A stretch of DNA of 19,143 nt, from NCBI GenBank assembly GCA_964574195.1, contig CAZNMO010000084.1:1-19143 (forward strand), read 5' to 3'. Position 1 is the stretch's first letter, and the number at the start of each line of letters is the position of its first letter. Positions 1 through 6,624 of the stretch are shown piece by piece. A model generated the notes under the pieces. It saw only the letters and a program-made list of their open reading frames with translations, was not told where the DNA came from and searched no databases. Source of the DNA: BRH-c25 sp964574195 (GTDB taxonomy: Bacteria > Bacillota > Clostridia > Lutisporales > Lutisporaceae). Both the position numbers and the translations under genes were made by a program.

Positions 1-31
1 TTCATATATTTACTCTTGGGCATATCTCTGT

Positions 32-149
32 GGTCCGTTACGCGTTTCGCGTTTCGTGTTACGCGATTCAAGCAAGGCTTCGAAGCCTTGCCCTAATCAC
101 GCGTAACGCGCAACTCGCAACCCGTAACCGACCCAAAAGGAATACCCGG
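32..149. repeat. Heptad palindromic intergenic element, copy 1
   Basis: Four 7-bp units (GTTACGC, GTTTCGC, GTTTCGT, GTTACGC) run from 37 to 64. They are followed by the perfect palindrome CAAGGCTTCGAAGCCTTG at 73-90. Inverted 7-bp units GCGTAAC, GCGCAAC, TCGCAAC and CCGTAAC run from 101 to 128, and a GACCC...ATACCC flank from 130 to 147. The whole can fold as a long imperfect hairpin. It lies just downstream of atoD on the minus strand and shares layout and orientation with the copies near 2361, 7472 and 15798. Confidence 0.85.
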
Positions 150-153
150 ATAA

Positions 154-798
154 CTATTGTGTTATTACATCAACAAATATTGACGGGGTCATTACATCTG
201 TTTGAGACAGCTCTCCCACCTCAACAATTTTCTCCGCCTGAACTATAACAAGATCTGCGGCTGTTGCAATAAGCGGGTTAAAATTCCTTGTTGCCTTGCT
301 GTAATAAACATTACCCTTCTTATCTACAATGCTGCCCATAAGCAAAGCCACATCAGCCTTAAGCGGAAGCTCAAGAAGATATTCCTTGCCGTCGATTGTT
401 ATTTTCTGTTTTCCTTCCTCCACAACTGTACCGACACCGGTATGTGTCAATATACCGCCAAGTCCTGCGCCTGCTGCTCTTACTCTTTCTGCAAGGGTTC
501 CCTGGGGTACCAGGTCAACGATAAGCTCTCCCGCATTCATCTGTCTGCCTGTTTCGGGATTTGTTCCTACATGAGATACTATAACCTTGCTCACGACCTT
601 GTTTACTACCCACTTGCCAACGCCTTTGTCTGGAAAGGCCGTGTCGTTGCATATGAGTGTAAGATTTTTTATACCCTTTGCAATGACAGCGTCAACCAGC
701 TTTTCTGGGGTCCCTGCCCCAATAAATCCACCAACAGCTACTGTCATGCCATCCTTTATGTAGCTTACCGCTTCGTCGATAGTCTTGATTTTGTTCAC
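154..798 (-). CDS. atoD: CoA-transferase alpha subunit (acetate/butyrate-acetoacetate CoA-transferase, AtoD/CtfA type)
   Basis: This is the alpha subunit of a two-subunit family I CoA-transferase, which moves CoA between short-chain acids (acetoacetate, acetate, butyrate) in the cytoplasm. The 214 residues match AtoD/CtfA over the full length: the glycine-rich VGGFIGAGTPEKL stretch near residues 22-34, NDTAFPDKGVG, VGTNPETGRQMN, the PQGTLAERVRAAGAGLGG segment, ELPLKADVALLMGSIVD and a C-terminal MTPSIFVD. The start is GTG at 798, preceded by GGAGGTGGAG with good spacing. The catalytic glutamate is in the beta subunit (AtoA), which is normally the next gene. Here a heptad repeat element fills the downstream 150 bases and no AtoA coding is visible before the window ends. 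Upstream is a sigma-54 promoter. With kce and kal elsewhere in the window, a likely role is activating the acetoacetate made by lysine fermentation. The exact acyl substrate is inference. Confidence 0.93.
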   Translation of the reverse strand: MNKIKTIDEAVSYIKDGMTVAVGGFIGAGTPEKLVDAVIAKGIKNLTLICNDTAFPDKGVGKWVVNKVVSKVIVSHVGTNPETGRQMNAGELIVDLVPQGTLAERVRAAGAGLGGILTHTGVGTVVEEGKQKITIDGKEYLLELPLKADVALLMGSIVDKKGNVYYSKATRNFNPLIATAADLVIVQAEKIVEVGELSQTDVMTPSIFVDVITQ

Positions 799-1114
799 AA
801 CTCCACCTCCAAGTATTGATATATAACATTATTGCTTAATCAATAAACAAACAAACCTTGTTACATATTTAACATATGCAAATTGTGTGCCAAGCATAAA
901 AACACTGTCCTGATAGTACAGAACACCCATTTTTCAATGAGTGCCCCGAATAATAATATGTATATACTATATGTTCATTCTTAATATAGCCTAAATTCCG
1001 GCACATATTTATTAGTAATATCCAGCTTTATAAAAAGGTCTATAAATGTGATATCTGCAAGTATGGCAATTTCAGCGGCTCCATTGTCCGCCAATTATTC
1101 GGCATAGACTGTTG
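799..1114. other. Intergenic region atoD-wecB
   Basis: This 316-base gap holds the atoD leader and sigma-54 promoter. The part from about 895 to 1114 is AT-rich. I see no convincing terminator for wecB and no gene with a start and ribosome site. A short plus-strand open stretch near 990-1115 contains a CxxC-like run but has no start codon or recognisable family. I treat it as noise or an unrecognisable remnant. Confidence 0.5.
877..892 (-). promoter_or_regulatory. Sigma-54 (-24/-12) promoter of atoD
   Basis: On the minus strand the sequence reads TGGCACACAATTTGCA, an almost perfect match to the sigma-54 consensus TGGCAC-N5-TTGCW. The invariant GG (-25/-24, positions 891/890) and GC (-13/-12, positions 879/878) are correctly spaced. 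The predicted start of transcription is near 866, about 68 bases before the atoD GTG. No better sigma-A promoter is obvious. Transcription would need an AAA+ enhancer-binding activator, which is not encoded in the window. Weak dyads at 905-921 and around 958-970 are possible but unsupported activator sites. Confidence 0.8.
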
Positions 1115-2269
1115 TTAAGGCCTTTCAGGCTGGAAGTCTAGCGGACGCTTCTCTACAACGCCAAAATGGAAAAGCAGGCTCTGGATTATCCTTTCTGCTG
1201 CATACCCATCCCCATAGGGATTAACTGAATTGGCCATTTTTGTATATTCCGCCTCATCAACAAGCAGATTTTCTGCCAGCCGGTATATATCCTGTTCTTC
1301 TATGCCTGCCAGCTTAAGTGTCCCGAAATCTATAGCTTCAGGTCTTTCTGTCTCTGTGCGGAGCACCAGCACAGGCTTACCCAGGGACGGGGCTTCCTCC
1401 TGGAGCCCTCCCGAGTCTGTCAGAACCATATAGCATCTGCCCATAAGATTGTGCATTTCATCAACATCCAGGGGATCAAGCAGGTGTACCGACGGCACTC
1501 CTCCCAATATACCATAAACCGTTTCCCTGACTGCCGGGTTCTTATGAACCGCATATACTATTTCAACATCCTTATGGTTCTCTGCTATTCTTTTCAAAGC
1601 CCGGCATATGTTTTCCAGGGGCTGCCCCAGGTTTTCCCGCCTGTGTGCAGTCACCATAATGATCCTCTTATTTTTGTAATCCAGTTGCTTCAATTCTTCT
1701 GTATAGAACTCGAAGTCCCCTGCAACAGTCGTCTTTAATGCATCTATTGCCGTATTCCCGGTTACATATATCCTTTCAGGGTTTATACCTTCCCTCAGCA
1801 AATTCTCCCTTGAGGTCTCTGTAGGTGAAAAGTGTATGTCAGCCATTGCTCCTGTAAGCTTCCTGTTCATTTCCTCAGGGTAGGGTGAATACTTGTTGAA
1901 GGTTCTCAGCCCGGCTTCAACATGTCCAATCTGGACCTTGTTGTAAAAGGCCGCCAGGGAACCGACAAAGGTTGTGGTCGTATCTCCGTGAACCAGTATT
2001 ATCTCCGGCTGAAGCTCCTTAATAACCTTTTCCAATCCGCTGAGTGCATTTATGGTAATATCCGTCAAGGTTTGCCTGTCCTTCATAATATCCAGATCAA
2101 AATCAGGCCTTATACCGAATATGTCCAATACCTGGTCAAGCATATCCCTGTGCTGCGCAGTAACACAAACATAGGATTCAAACCTGTCATCAGCCTTAAG
2201 GGCCTTGACCAGCGGTGCCATTTTTATAGCTTCCGGTCTGGTCCCAAATATCGACAGTACTTTAATCAA
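1115..2269 (-). CDS. wecB: UDP-N-acetylglucosamine 2-epimerase, non-hydrolysing
   Basis: This enzyme interconverts UDP-GlcNAc and UDP-ManNAc in the cytoplasm, supplying ManNAc for wall teichoic acid linkage units or other surface glycans. The 384 residues carry the full family signature: GTRPEAIK (9-16), VHGDTTT (93-99), GHVEAGLRT (115-123), PYPEEMNR (129-136), VTAHRRENLG (206-215), DSGGLQEEAP (285-294) and RTETERPEA (304-312). The start is TTG at 2269, chosen because AAGGAG lies 8 bases upstream and the protein then begins with the usual MIKVLSIFGTRPE. It follows tagO, whose product starts lipid-linked glycan synthesis from the same UDP-GlcNAc pool, so a shared role in cell-wall polymer synthesis is likely. 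A hairpin followed by a T-rich run sits just upstream, and a heptad repeat separates it from tagO. Confidence 0.96.
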   Translation of the reverse strand: MIKVLSIFGTRPEAIKMAPLVKALKADDRFESYVCVTAQHRDMLDQVLDIFGIRPDFDLDIMKDRQTLTDITINALSGLEKVIKELQPEIILVHGDTTTTFVGSLAAFYNKVQIGHVEAGLRTFNKYSPYPEEMNRKLTGAMADIHFSPTETSRENLLREGINPERIYVTGNTAIDALKTTVAGDFEFYTEELKQLDYKNKRIIMVTAHRRENLGQPLENICRALKRIAENHKDVEIVYAVHKNPAVRETVYGILGGVPSVHLLDPLDVDEMHNLMGRCYMVLTDSGGLQEEAPSLGKPVLVLRTETERPEAIDFGTLKLAGIEEQDIYRLAENLLVDEAEYTKMANSVNPYGDGYAAERIIQSLLFHFGVVEKRPLDFQPERP

Positions 2270-2296
2270 GTTCTCATCTCCTTATACAAAATTAAA

Positions 2297-2326
2297 GGTG
2301 AGAATTTGATAACTCCAACTCTCACC
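2297..2326 (-). terminator. Hairpin with T-rich tail upstream of wecB (possible attenuator)
   Basis: On the minus strand GGTGAGAGTT and AATTCTCACC form a 10-bp stem with one G-U pair and a 10-base loop, followed by CTTTAATTTTG. It lies 27 bases before the wecB start codon, between tagO and wecB. It could end tagO transcripts or act as an attenuator for wecB. The T-run is interrupted, so strength is uncertain. Confidence 0.45.
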
Positions 2327-2360
2327 ATGTACTTACTTTGTATTAAATATAACATGGCAC

Positions 2361-2463
2361 ATGGGTTGCGGGTTACGCGTTACGCGTTTCGTGTATGCAA
2401 GAAAGGCTTCGAAGCCTTGCTTTAACACGCGAAACTCGCAACAGGACCCTATAGAAATGACCC
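2361..2463. repeat. Heptad palindromic intergenic element, copy 2
   Basis: Left units GTTGCGG, GTTACGC, GTTACGC and GTTTCGT run from 2365 to 2392. The palindromic core AAGGCTTCGAAGCCTT is at 2403-2418. Inverted units GCGAAAC and TCGCAAC follow at 2429-2442, and the flank GACCCTATAGAAATGACCC at 2445-2463. It lies between the tagO terminator and wecB, in the same orientation as the other copies. The right arm has only two recognisable units. Confidence 0.85.
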
Positions 2464-2482
2464 AATGCCTGCAGCGCGCAAC

Positions 2483-2505
2483 AAAATGCGACATAGTCGC
2501 ATTTT
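2483..2505 (-). terminator. Intrinsic terminator at the end of tagO
   Basis: AAAATGCGAC and GTCGCATTTT form a perfect 10-bp inverted repeat around a 3-base loop. The stem overlaps the tagO stop codon (2504-2506). On the minus strand the right arm ends in TTTTGTTG, giving a short T-tract. Confidence 0.6.
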
Positions 2506-3580
2506 ACAAATCTGCTTTATTGCTTTCCTGTCCCACCTCTACTAGACCTAAGTACTTTGCCCCCATAGAGGCCAAGAGAAAAACCGCAAATACCAGTACA
2601 AACGCAGCCTTTAAGGTCACCTCAATAATTGCAATGGCGCTAAAGCCCAGGATCGCACTAACACTATAAAGTGTAAGTACGGCTTGCTTCTGGCTCATTC
2701 CCGCTTCAAGCAGTCTATGATGCAGATGTCCTTTGTCGGCCTCCATCATGGATTTCCCGCTTAAAGCCCTTCTGATCATTGCGAAAAGTGTATCGAATAT
2801 AGGCAGTCCTATTGCAAATATAGGCACCAGTATCGACAGAGCAGCTGCTCCCTTCAGTACTCCTATTATCGAAATCGTAGAAAGCATGTATCCCAGGAAC
2901 AATGCCCCGGTATCACCCATGAATATCTTGGCAGGGTTGAAATTGTGGGGCAGGAAGCCTAGAGTCGATGCTGCCAGTATGCTCGCCAGGGTCGCTGCAA
3001 AGTATTGTCCCGTACCAAGTGCCGCAACAAACAAAGTGGTCGCAGATATTGCAGATATCCCTGCTGCCAGGCCATCCAGACCGTCCACCAGATTGATCGC
3101 ATTGGTAACTCCTACTATCCAGAACAGCGTCAAAGGATATGACCATACTCCAAAGATTATGTAGGGATCAGCTGGGAAAACAAAGGCTAATGGGTTTGTC
3201 ACACTTTCTATCTTGACACCACTATGTATTGCGATCATGGCTGCGATAACCTGAACTATAAATTTGAATTTAGCGGGAAGAGGTTTGATATCATCAAAAA
3301 ACCCGAGGGTTACGATTATTATTGCACCAATCATAACTCCAAAGATTTTGGATTTCATATCGCTATAATTCTGTAATCCGCTTATGTAATACAGCATTCC
3401 CGCCGTAAAGCCGAAAAATATCGCAAGCCCTCCCAGCCTGGGTATGGGAACCGTATGCACTCTTCTATCATCCTTTGGTACATCTATAGCACCCACAAGC
3501 TTTGCAAGCCTTATCATCAGTGGTGTGGCCACATAAGCAACGACTACAGCTATTATAAGTGCTATAATGCTTCTTGTCAT
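2504..3580 (-). CDS. tagO: Undecaprenyl-phosphate N-acetylglucosaminyl-1-phosphate transferase (TagO/WecA/MraY family)
   Basis: This integral membrane enzyme transfers GlcNAc-1-phosphate from UDP-GlcNAc to undecaprenyl phosphate, the first lipid-linked step of teichoic acid and related glycans. The 358 residues are mostly hydrophobic, with about ten membrane segments. Visible motifs are RRVHTVPIPRLGG (39-51), GFFDD (93-97, catalytic aspartates), NAINLVDGLDG (160-170), FMGDTG (220-225) and HLHHRL (285-290). The HxHHRL form points to the TagO/WecA branch rather than MraY. The start is ATG at 3580 with GGGAG upstream. It has its own near-consensus promoter and a terminator at its end. The wecB gene downstream supports a role in a ManNAc-containing polymer, but the final polymer is not shown here. 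Confidence 0.95.
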   Translation of the reverse strand: MTRSIIALIIAVVVAYVATPLMIRLAKLVGAIDVPKDDRRVHTVPIPRLGGLAIFFGFTAGMLYYISGLQNYSDMKSKIFGVMIGAIIIVTLGFFDDIKPLPAKFKFIVQVIAAMIAIHSGVKIESVTNPLAFVFPADPYIIFGVWSYPLTLFWIVGVTNAINLVDGLDGLAAGISAISATTLFVAALGTGQYFAATLASILAASTLGFLPHNFNPAKIFMGDTGALFLGYMLSTISIIGVLKGAAALSILVPIFAIGLPIFDTLFAMIRRALSGKSMMEADKGHLHHRLLEAGMSQKQAVLTLYSVSAILGFSAIAIIEVTLKAAFVLVFAVFLLASMGAKYLGLVEVGQESNKADL

Positions 3581-3635
3581 TTTATCACTCCCAAGTACTC
3601 TAATTTCCTATATCTTTCAATTTCATTCAATAAAT

Positions 3636-3664
3636 ATTCTACTGCAAGGAAAATCTGTTGTCAA
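3636..3664 (-). promoter_or_regulatory. Sigma-A promoter of tagO
   Basis: On the minus strand a perfect -35 TTGACA (3659-3664) and a -10 TAGAAT (3636-3641) are separated by 17 bases. The predicted start is near 3629, about 48 bases before the tagO ATG. It is the best sigma-A match in the window. Confidence 0.8.
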
Positions 3665-3688
3665 ATTTACATTGAATTCTTAATTCTT

Positions 3689-3728
3689 TTGTAAGTATTT
3701 TCTCCATATTGTAAGTATTTTCTCCATA
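3689..3728. repeat. Perfect 20-bp tandem duplication upstream of the tagO promoter
   Basis: The unit TTGTAAGTATTTTCTCCATA occurs twice back to back (3689-3708 and 3709-3728). It begins 25 bases upstream of the tagO -35 box and 20 bases after the upp stop codon. It could be an operator with two binding sites or a recent slippage duplication. Confidence 0.9.
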
Positions 3729-3747
3729 AAGCTAATATATTAAAACA

Positions 3748-4386
3748 TTATTTTGTTCCAAAAAGTCTGTCGCCAGCATCACCAAGGCCGGGAACTATGT
3801 ATCCGTGGTCATTGAGTCTTTCGTCAACTGCCGCAACATATATCTCCACGTCAGGATGTGCCTCTACAACAGTTTTTATCCCTTCAGGCGCCGCAATAAG
3901 GTTTACAAGCTTTATACTCTTTGCTCCCCTTTCCTTTAGGAAGGTTATCGCTGCTACAGCCGAGCCTCCTGTGGCCAACATTGGATCAAGGACAATAAGG
4001 TCTCTTTCCGCCACATCTGAAGGCAGTTTGCAATAGTATTCCACCGGCTTCAAGGTTTCAGGATTTCTGTAAAGGCCTATATGTCCCACCTTTGCAGCAG
4101 GAATAAGTCTCAGCATGCCATCTACCATTCCGAGGCCCGCCCTGAGTATCGGTACGATTCCAAGCTTCTTACCGGCTATGACCTTGGATTTGGTGCTGCA
4201 GATAGGTGTTTCAACTTCTGTATCCTCAACCGTAAGGTTCCTAGTAACTTCATAGCCCATAAGCAGGGCCAGTTCTTCGACCAGCTCACGGAATTCCTTG
4301 ACTCCTGTATTCTTGTCCCTCAATAAGGTGAGCTTATGCTGTATTAACGGATGTTCCATTACAGTTACGTTTTTGTATTCCTTCAT
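3748..4386 (-). CDS. upp: Uracil phosphoribosyltransferase
   Basis: Converts uracil and PRPP to UMP in pyrimidine salvage. The 212 residues are the usual family length. Visible features are the N-terminal HPLIQHKLTLLRD, the PILRAGLGMVDGM segment near 79-91, HIGLYRNPETLKPVEYYCKLP, the PRPP-binding loop DPMLATGGSA (134-143) and the uracil-contacting C-terminal GDAGDRLFGTK. The start is ATG at 4386 with AGGAGG at good spacing. It follows rpiB by 33 bases and is the last gene of the ywlC-ywlE-rpiB-upp run, a common clostridial order. No clear terminator separates it from the tagO promoter. Confidence 0.98.
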   Translation of the reverse strand: MKEYKNVTVMEHPLIQHKLTLLRDKNTGVKEFRELVEELALLMGYEVTRNLTVEDTEVETPICSTKSKVIAGKKLGIVPILRAGLGMVDGMLRLIPAAKVGHIGLYRNPETLKPVEYYCKLPSDVAERDLIVLDPMLATGGSAVAAITFLKERGAKSIKLVNLIAAPEGIKTVVEAHPDVEIYVAAVDERLNDHGYIVPGLGDAGDRLFGTK

Positions 4387-4419
4387 TGATTTTCCTCCTA
4401 ATAATGATTTTATTGATTA

Positions 4420-4869
4420 TTATTTATAATATTTTTGCTCGATTTTCGCTATTTTCTCTACCCTTCGCCCATGTCTGCCGCCAAGAAATTCAGAGCTCAA
4501 CCATATATCAACTATCATTTTTGCCAGCTCCACACCAATTACCCGCTCCCCAAGGGCAAGTACATTTGCATCATTGTGTTCCCTGGAGACCTTGGCTGAA
4601 AAGCAATCTCCGCATAGGGCAGCCCTTACTCCCGGAACCTTGTTTGCAGATATTGAAATTCCTATACCTGTACCACAGCAAATGATCCCTCTGTCATATT
4701 CTCCTTTTGCAACAGCCTCTCCGACTGCCTGACCTACATCCGGATAATCTACTGATTCTGTAGTATAGCAACCAAAATCGGTATATTCAATGTTTTTCTC
4801 TTTCAAAAGCTTCATTATTTCGTCTTTTAGCAAAAAACCTCCGTGATCACTTCCGACTGCAATTTTCAA
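4420..4869 (-). CDS. rpiB: Ribose-5-phosphate isomerase B
   Basis: Interconverts ribose 5-phosphate and ribulose 5-phosphate in the pentose phosphate pathway. Some family members act on allose or galactose phosphates, but the general features here fit RpiB. The 149 residues show the N-terminal MKIAVGSDHGGF, the phosphate-binding GTGIGISISANK with catalytic Cys65 (CCGTGIG 64-70) and His98 in SREHNDANVLALGER. The start is TTG at 4869, one base after the ywlE stop, with GGGGAG inside the ywlE end, so translation is probably coupled. No in-frame ATG would keep the conserved N-terminus. Confidence 0.96.
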   Translation of the reverse strand: MKIAVGSDHGGFLLKDEIMKLLKEKNIEYTDFGCYTTESVDYPDVGQAVGEAVAKGEYDRGIICCGTGIGISISANKVPGVRAALCGDCFSAKVSREHNDANVLALGERVIGVELAKMIVDIWLSSEFLGGRHGRRVEKIAKIEQKYYK

Positions 4870-4870
4870 A

Positions 4871-5341
4871 TTATAGCTCCCCTTTCTCCTTAAGCTTTTT
4901 TATAAGTACCTTTAGGTACTTGCTGATCTCATCACGACAGTATATATATGTTTCCAGCTCGCCGCCAAAGGGATCGTCAATATCCGAACCGCCTTTTCCT
5001 TCACAATATTCTGCCAGGGTAAAGGTCTTGGCCTCTGCTTCCGGGTACATATGAAGCAACCTCTTCTTGTGGACAGATGTCATGGTAAGTATCAAATCTG
5101 CGCTATCTATCATAGCTTCGCTGACCATGCTTGAAGTATGCTGTGTCAAATCAATACCCATAGCCCTTAGAGCCTGTATCGCATTGTGCGATGCCGGCAT
5201 TCCGGGAAAGGCCGATGTTCCGGCAGAGCTTGCATAATATACCCCGGACAGGCCTTCCTTATCCAGGTGATGGTTGAATAACGCTTCTGCCATACTGCTT
5301 CTGCACGTGTTTCCCGTGCATACGAACAATATCCTTTTCAT
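4871..5341 (-). CDS. ywlE: Low-molecular-weight protein phosphatase, YwlE-type (probable protein-arginine phosphatase)
   Basis: Cytoplasmic phosphatase of the LMW-PTP fold, 156 residues. The P-loop is VCTGNTCRSS with nucleophile Cys8 and Arg14, and the general-acid loop is DDPFGGELETY near residue 125. A threonine (Thr12) occupies the P-loop position that in Bacillus YwlE gives preference for phosphoarginine rather than phosphotyrosine, so arginine phosphatase activity is the best guess. No McsB-type kinase gene is in the window. The start is ATG at 5341, two bases after the ywlC stop, with AGAGGTG upstream. The position between ywlC and rpiB is the usual Firmicutes arrangement. Confidence 0.92.
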   Translation of the reverse strand: MKRILFVCTGNTCRSSMAEALFNHHLDKEGLSGVYYASSAGTSAFPGMPASHNAIQALRAMGIDLTQHTSSMVSEAMIDSADLILTMTSVHKKRLLHMYPEAEAKTFTLAEYCEGKGGSDIDDPFGGELETYIYCRDEISKYLKVLIKKLKEKGEL

Positions 5342-5343
5342 GG

Positions 5344-6390
5344 TTACACCTCTATTATATTTGACCCTGCAGCCTTCTTCATCCTGTTCATAACAGCCAT
5401 ACCCACATTTTTTTCGCTGAAAGCCTCCGAGTATATTATGTCTACACCCAGCTTGTCAAATTCCCTTAGCCTCTTGAATACATTAGACGCAATAATATTG
5501 GAATCGGTTCTGCTTCCCAGTGAAAGCACCACGCAATCCTTATAATAAGCTTCAGTCTCATCGCTGGCAAGTACTCCGACCTTCATGCCCTTACCTGCGC
5601 TTTCAGTGACCAGCTCCTGTATTCTTCTCTTAATATTGTCCAACTCACCTTTAACTATTATCATTTCTGCGTCAGGTGCATAATGTATATATTTCATGCC
5701 CGGAGCCTTTGGGACTTCCTTGTCACCAACGCTCCCGCCGTTTACCAGGATAGGCCCGAGTATGCTTTCCAATTCCTCTAGCGTTACTCCGCCCGGTCTC
5801 AATATTACCGGCTTTTCACCGGAAAGGTCCAGTATTGTGGATTCGAGCCCTATACGGCAATCACTGCCACATAGTATCATGTCGACCTTTCCCTTCATAT
5901 CGGCAATAACATGCTCCGCCATCGTAGGACTGGGTTTTCCTGAAATATTGGCGCTTGGAGCTGCAATGGGAAGCTCACTTTTATTGATAAGCTCAAGGGC
6001 TATTTTATTGTCCGGCATTCTTATTGCAACAGTATCAAGCCCCGCTGTCAATTCAAGGGGTACCTTTCCCGACTTTTTAAAAATCAGGGTAAGTGGTCCC
6101 GGCCAGAATCTTTCGATCACATTCTTGGCTCCATCACTTAAGGGGCTTCCTATCAGATATAAAAGCATATTCATGTTTGAAATATGTGCTATCAGGGGAT
6201 TGTCACTGGGCCTCCCCTTAGCGGTAAATATGGCTTTGACTGCTTCTCCAGAAAGCGCATTGGCACCCAGGCCATACACAGTCTCTGTCGGAAAAACAAC
6301 AGTCCCGTTGTTTCTTATAGCTTCTGCAGCCTTATCCATTATATCAGGATCCAAATCATTTTCATTGAGAAAATATATTTCAGTGGCCAT
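5344..6390 (-). CDS. ywlC: L-threonylcarbamoyladenylate synthase (Sua5/YwlC family)
   Basis: Makes threonylcarbamoyl-AMP from threonine, bicarbonate and ATP, the first step of t6A37 tRNA modification. The 348-residue protein has both parts of the long Sua5 form: an N-terminal YrdC domain (about 1-205) with VVFPTETVYGLGANA, KGRPSDNPLIAHI, FWPGPLTLIFKKS and PSANISGKPSPT; a linker with APGMKYIHYAPDAE; and a C-terminal Sua5 domain ending AVMNRMKKAAGSNIIEV. I chose the ATG at 6390 because GGAGG lies 7 bases upstream. An in-frame start 7 codons earlier would put the ribosome site inside the gene. It heads the cluster with ywlE, rpiB and upp, behind a plausible sigma-A promoter. Confidence 0.95.
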   Translation of the reverse strand: MATEIYFLNENDLDPDIMDKAAEAIRNNGTVVFPTETVYGLGANALSGEAVKAIFTAKGRPSDNPLIAHISNMNMLLYLIGSPLSDGAKNVIERFWPGPLTLIFKKSGKVPLELTAGLDTVAIRMPDNKIALELINKSELPIAAPSANISGKPSPTMAEHVIADMKGKVDMILCGSDCRIGLESTILDLSGEKPVILRPGGVTLEELESILGPILVNGGSVGDKEVPKAPGMKYIHYAPDAEMIIVKGELDNIKRRIQELVTESAGKGMKVGVLASDETEAYYKDCVVLSLGSRTDSNIIASNVFKRLREFDKLGVDIIYSEAFSEKNVGMAVMNRMKKAAGSNIIEV

Positions 6391-6413
6391 CTCTATTCCT
6401 CCGAAAAACACTT

Positions 6414-6442
6414 GTGATAAACATAATGATATTATTGGTCAA
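6414..6442 (-). promoter_or_regulatory. Candidate sigma-A promoter of the ywlC cluster
   Basis: The minus strand has TTGACC (6437-6442), a 17-base spacer and TATCAC (6414-6419), about 24 bases before the ywlC start. The -35 is good and the -10 matches four of six. A perfect 12-bp palindrome, TATCATATGATA, lies upstream at 6471-6482 and could be an operator. Confidence 0.45.
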
Positions 6443-6490
6443 CAAACTTTTATTTAATCTATATGATGCATATCATATGATAAATATAGC

Positions 6491-6548
6491 GTCAGACACC
6501 TCATCCGGTGCTTCGCACCACCTTCCCCTCAAGGGGAAGGCTTGTGAC
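6491..6548. repeat. Double-hairpin intergenic repeat (CCTTCCCC...GGGGAAGG type)
   Basis: Two compact hairpins sit side by side: GGTGC/GCACC around TTC (6507-6519) and CCTTCCCCT/AGGGGAAGG around CA (6521-6540). They are bracketed by GTCA (6491) and TGAC (6545). The composition differs from the AT-rich surroundings. From memory, similar CACCTCATCCGG...CCTTCCCC elements are frequent between genes in many Clostridia, so this is probably one copy of a dispersed repeat. A short AAGGGGAAGGC echo occurs at 12286-12296. Confidence 0.65.
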
Positions 6549-6624
6549 ATAAAAAAAGCCATGTTTTTACGCTAAATACATAATAACACAGCAAAAACCC
6601 ATATACAACTTTAACAATTCCTTC

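Noticed and set aside
37..128. CRISPR-like array of short repeats
   Set aside because: Units are 7 bp, contiguous and inverted across a core, with no spacers and no cas genes.
30..248. 72-residue plus-strand reading frame at the left end
   Set aside because: It is translated heptad repeat running into antisense atoD, with no ribosome site.
202..819. 205-residue plus-strand frame antisense to atoD
   Set aside because: Overlaps a well-supported gene, has no recognisable motifs and no ribosome site.
905..921. CTGT-N9-ACAG dyad as an activator site for the sigma-54 promoter
   Set aside because: Only 13 bases from the -24 element and very short; activator sites normally lie 80-200 bases upstream.
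990..1115. Possible gene remnant with a CxxC-like stretch between wecB and atoD
   Set aside because: No start codon, no ribosome site and no recognised similarity over about 40 codons.
2355..2370. A second sigma-54-like match, TGGCACATGGGTTGCG, on the plus strand
   Set aside because: It overlaps heptad element copy 2, ends in G instead of A/T, and would transcribe antisense into tagO with no gene to serve. Likely chance.
5696..6457. 253-residue plus-strand frame antisense to ywlC
   Set aside because: Low-complexity Ser/Ile/Pro composition typical of an antisense shadow; ywlC has full family motifs.
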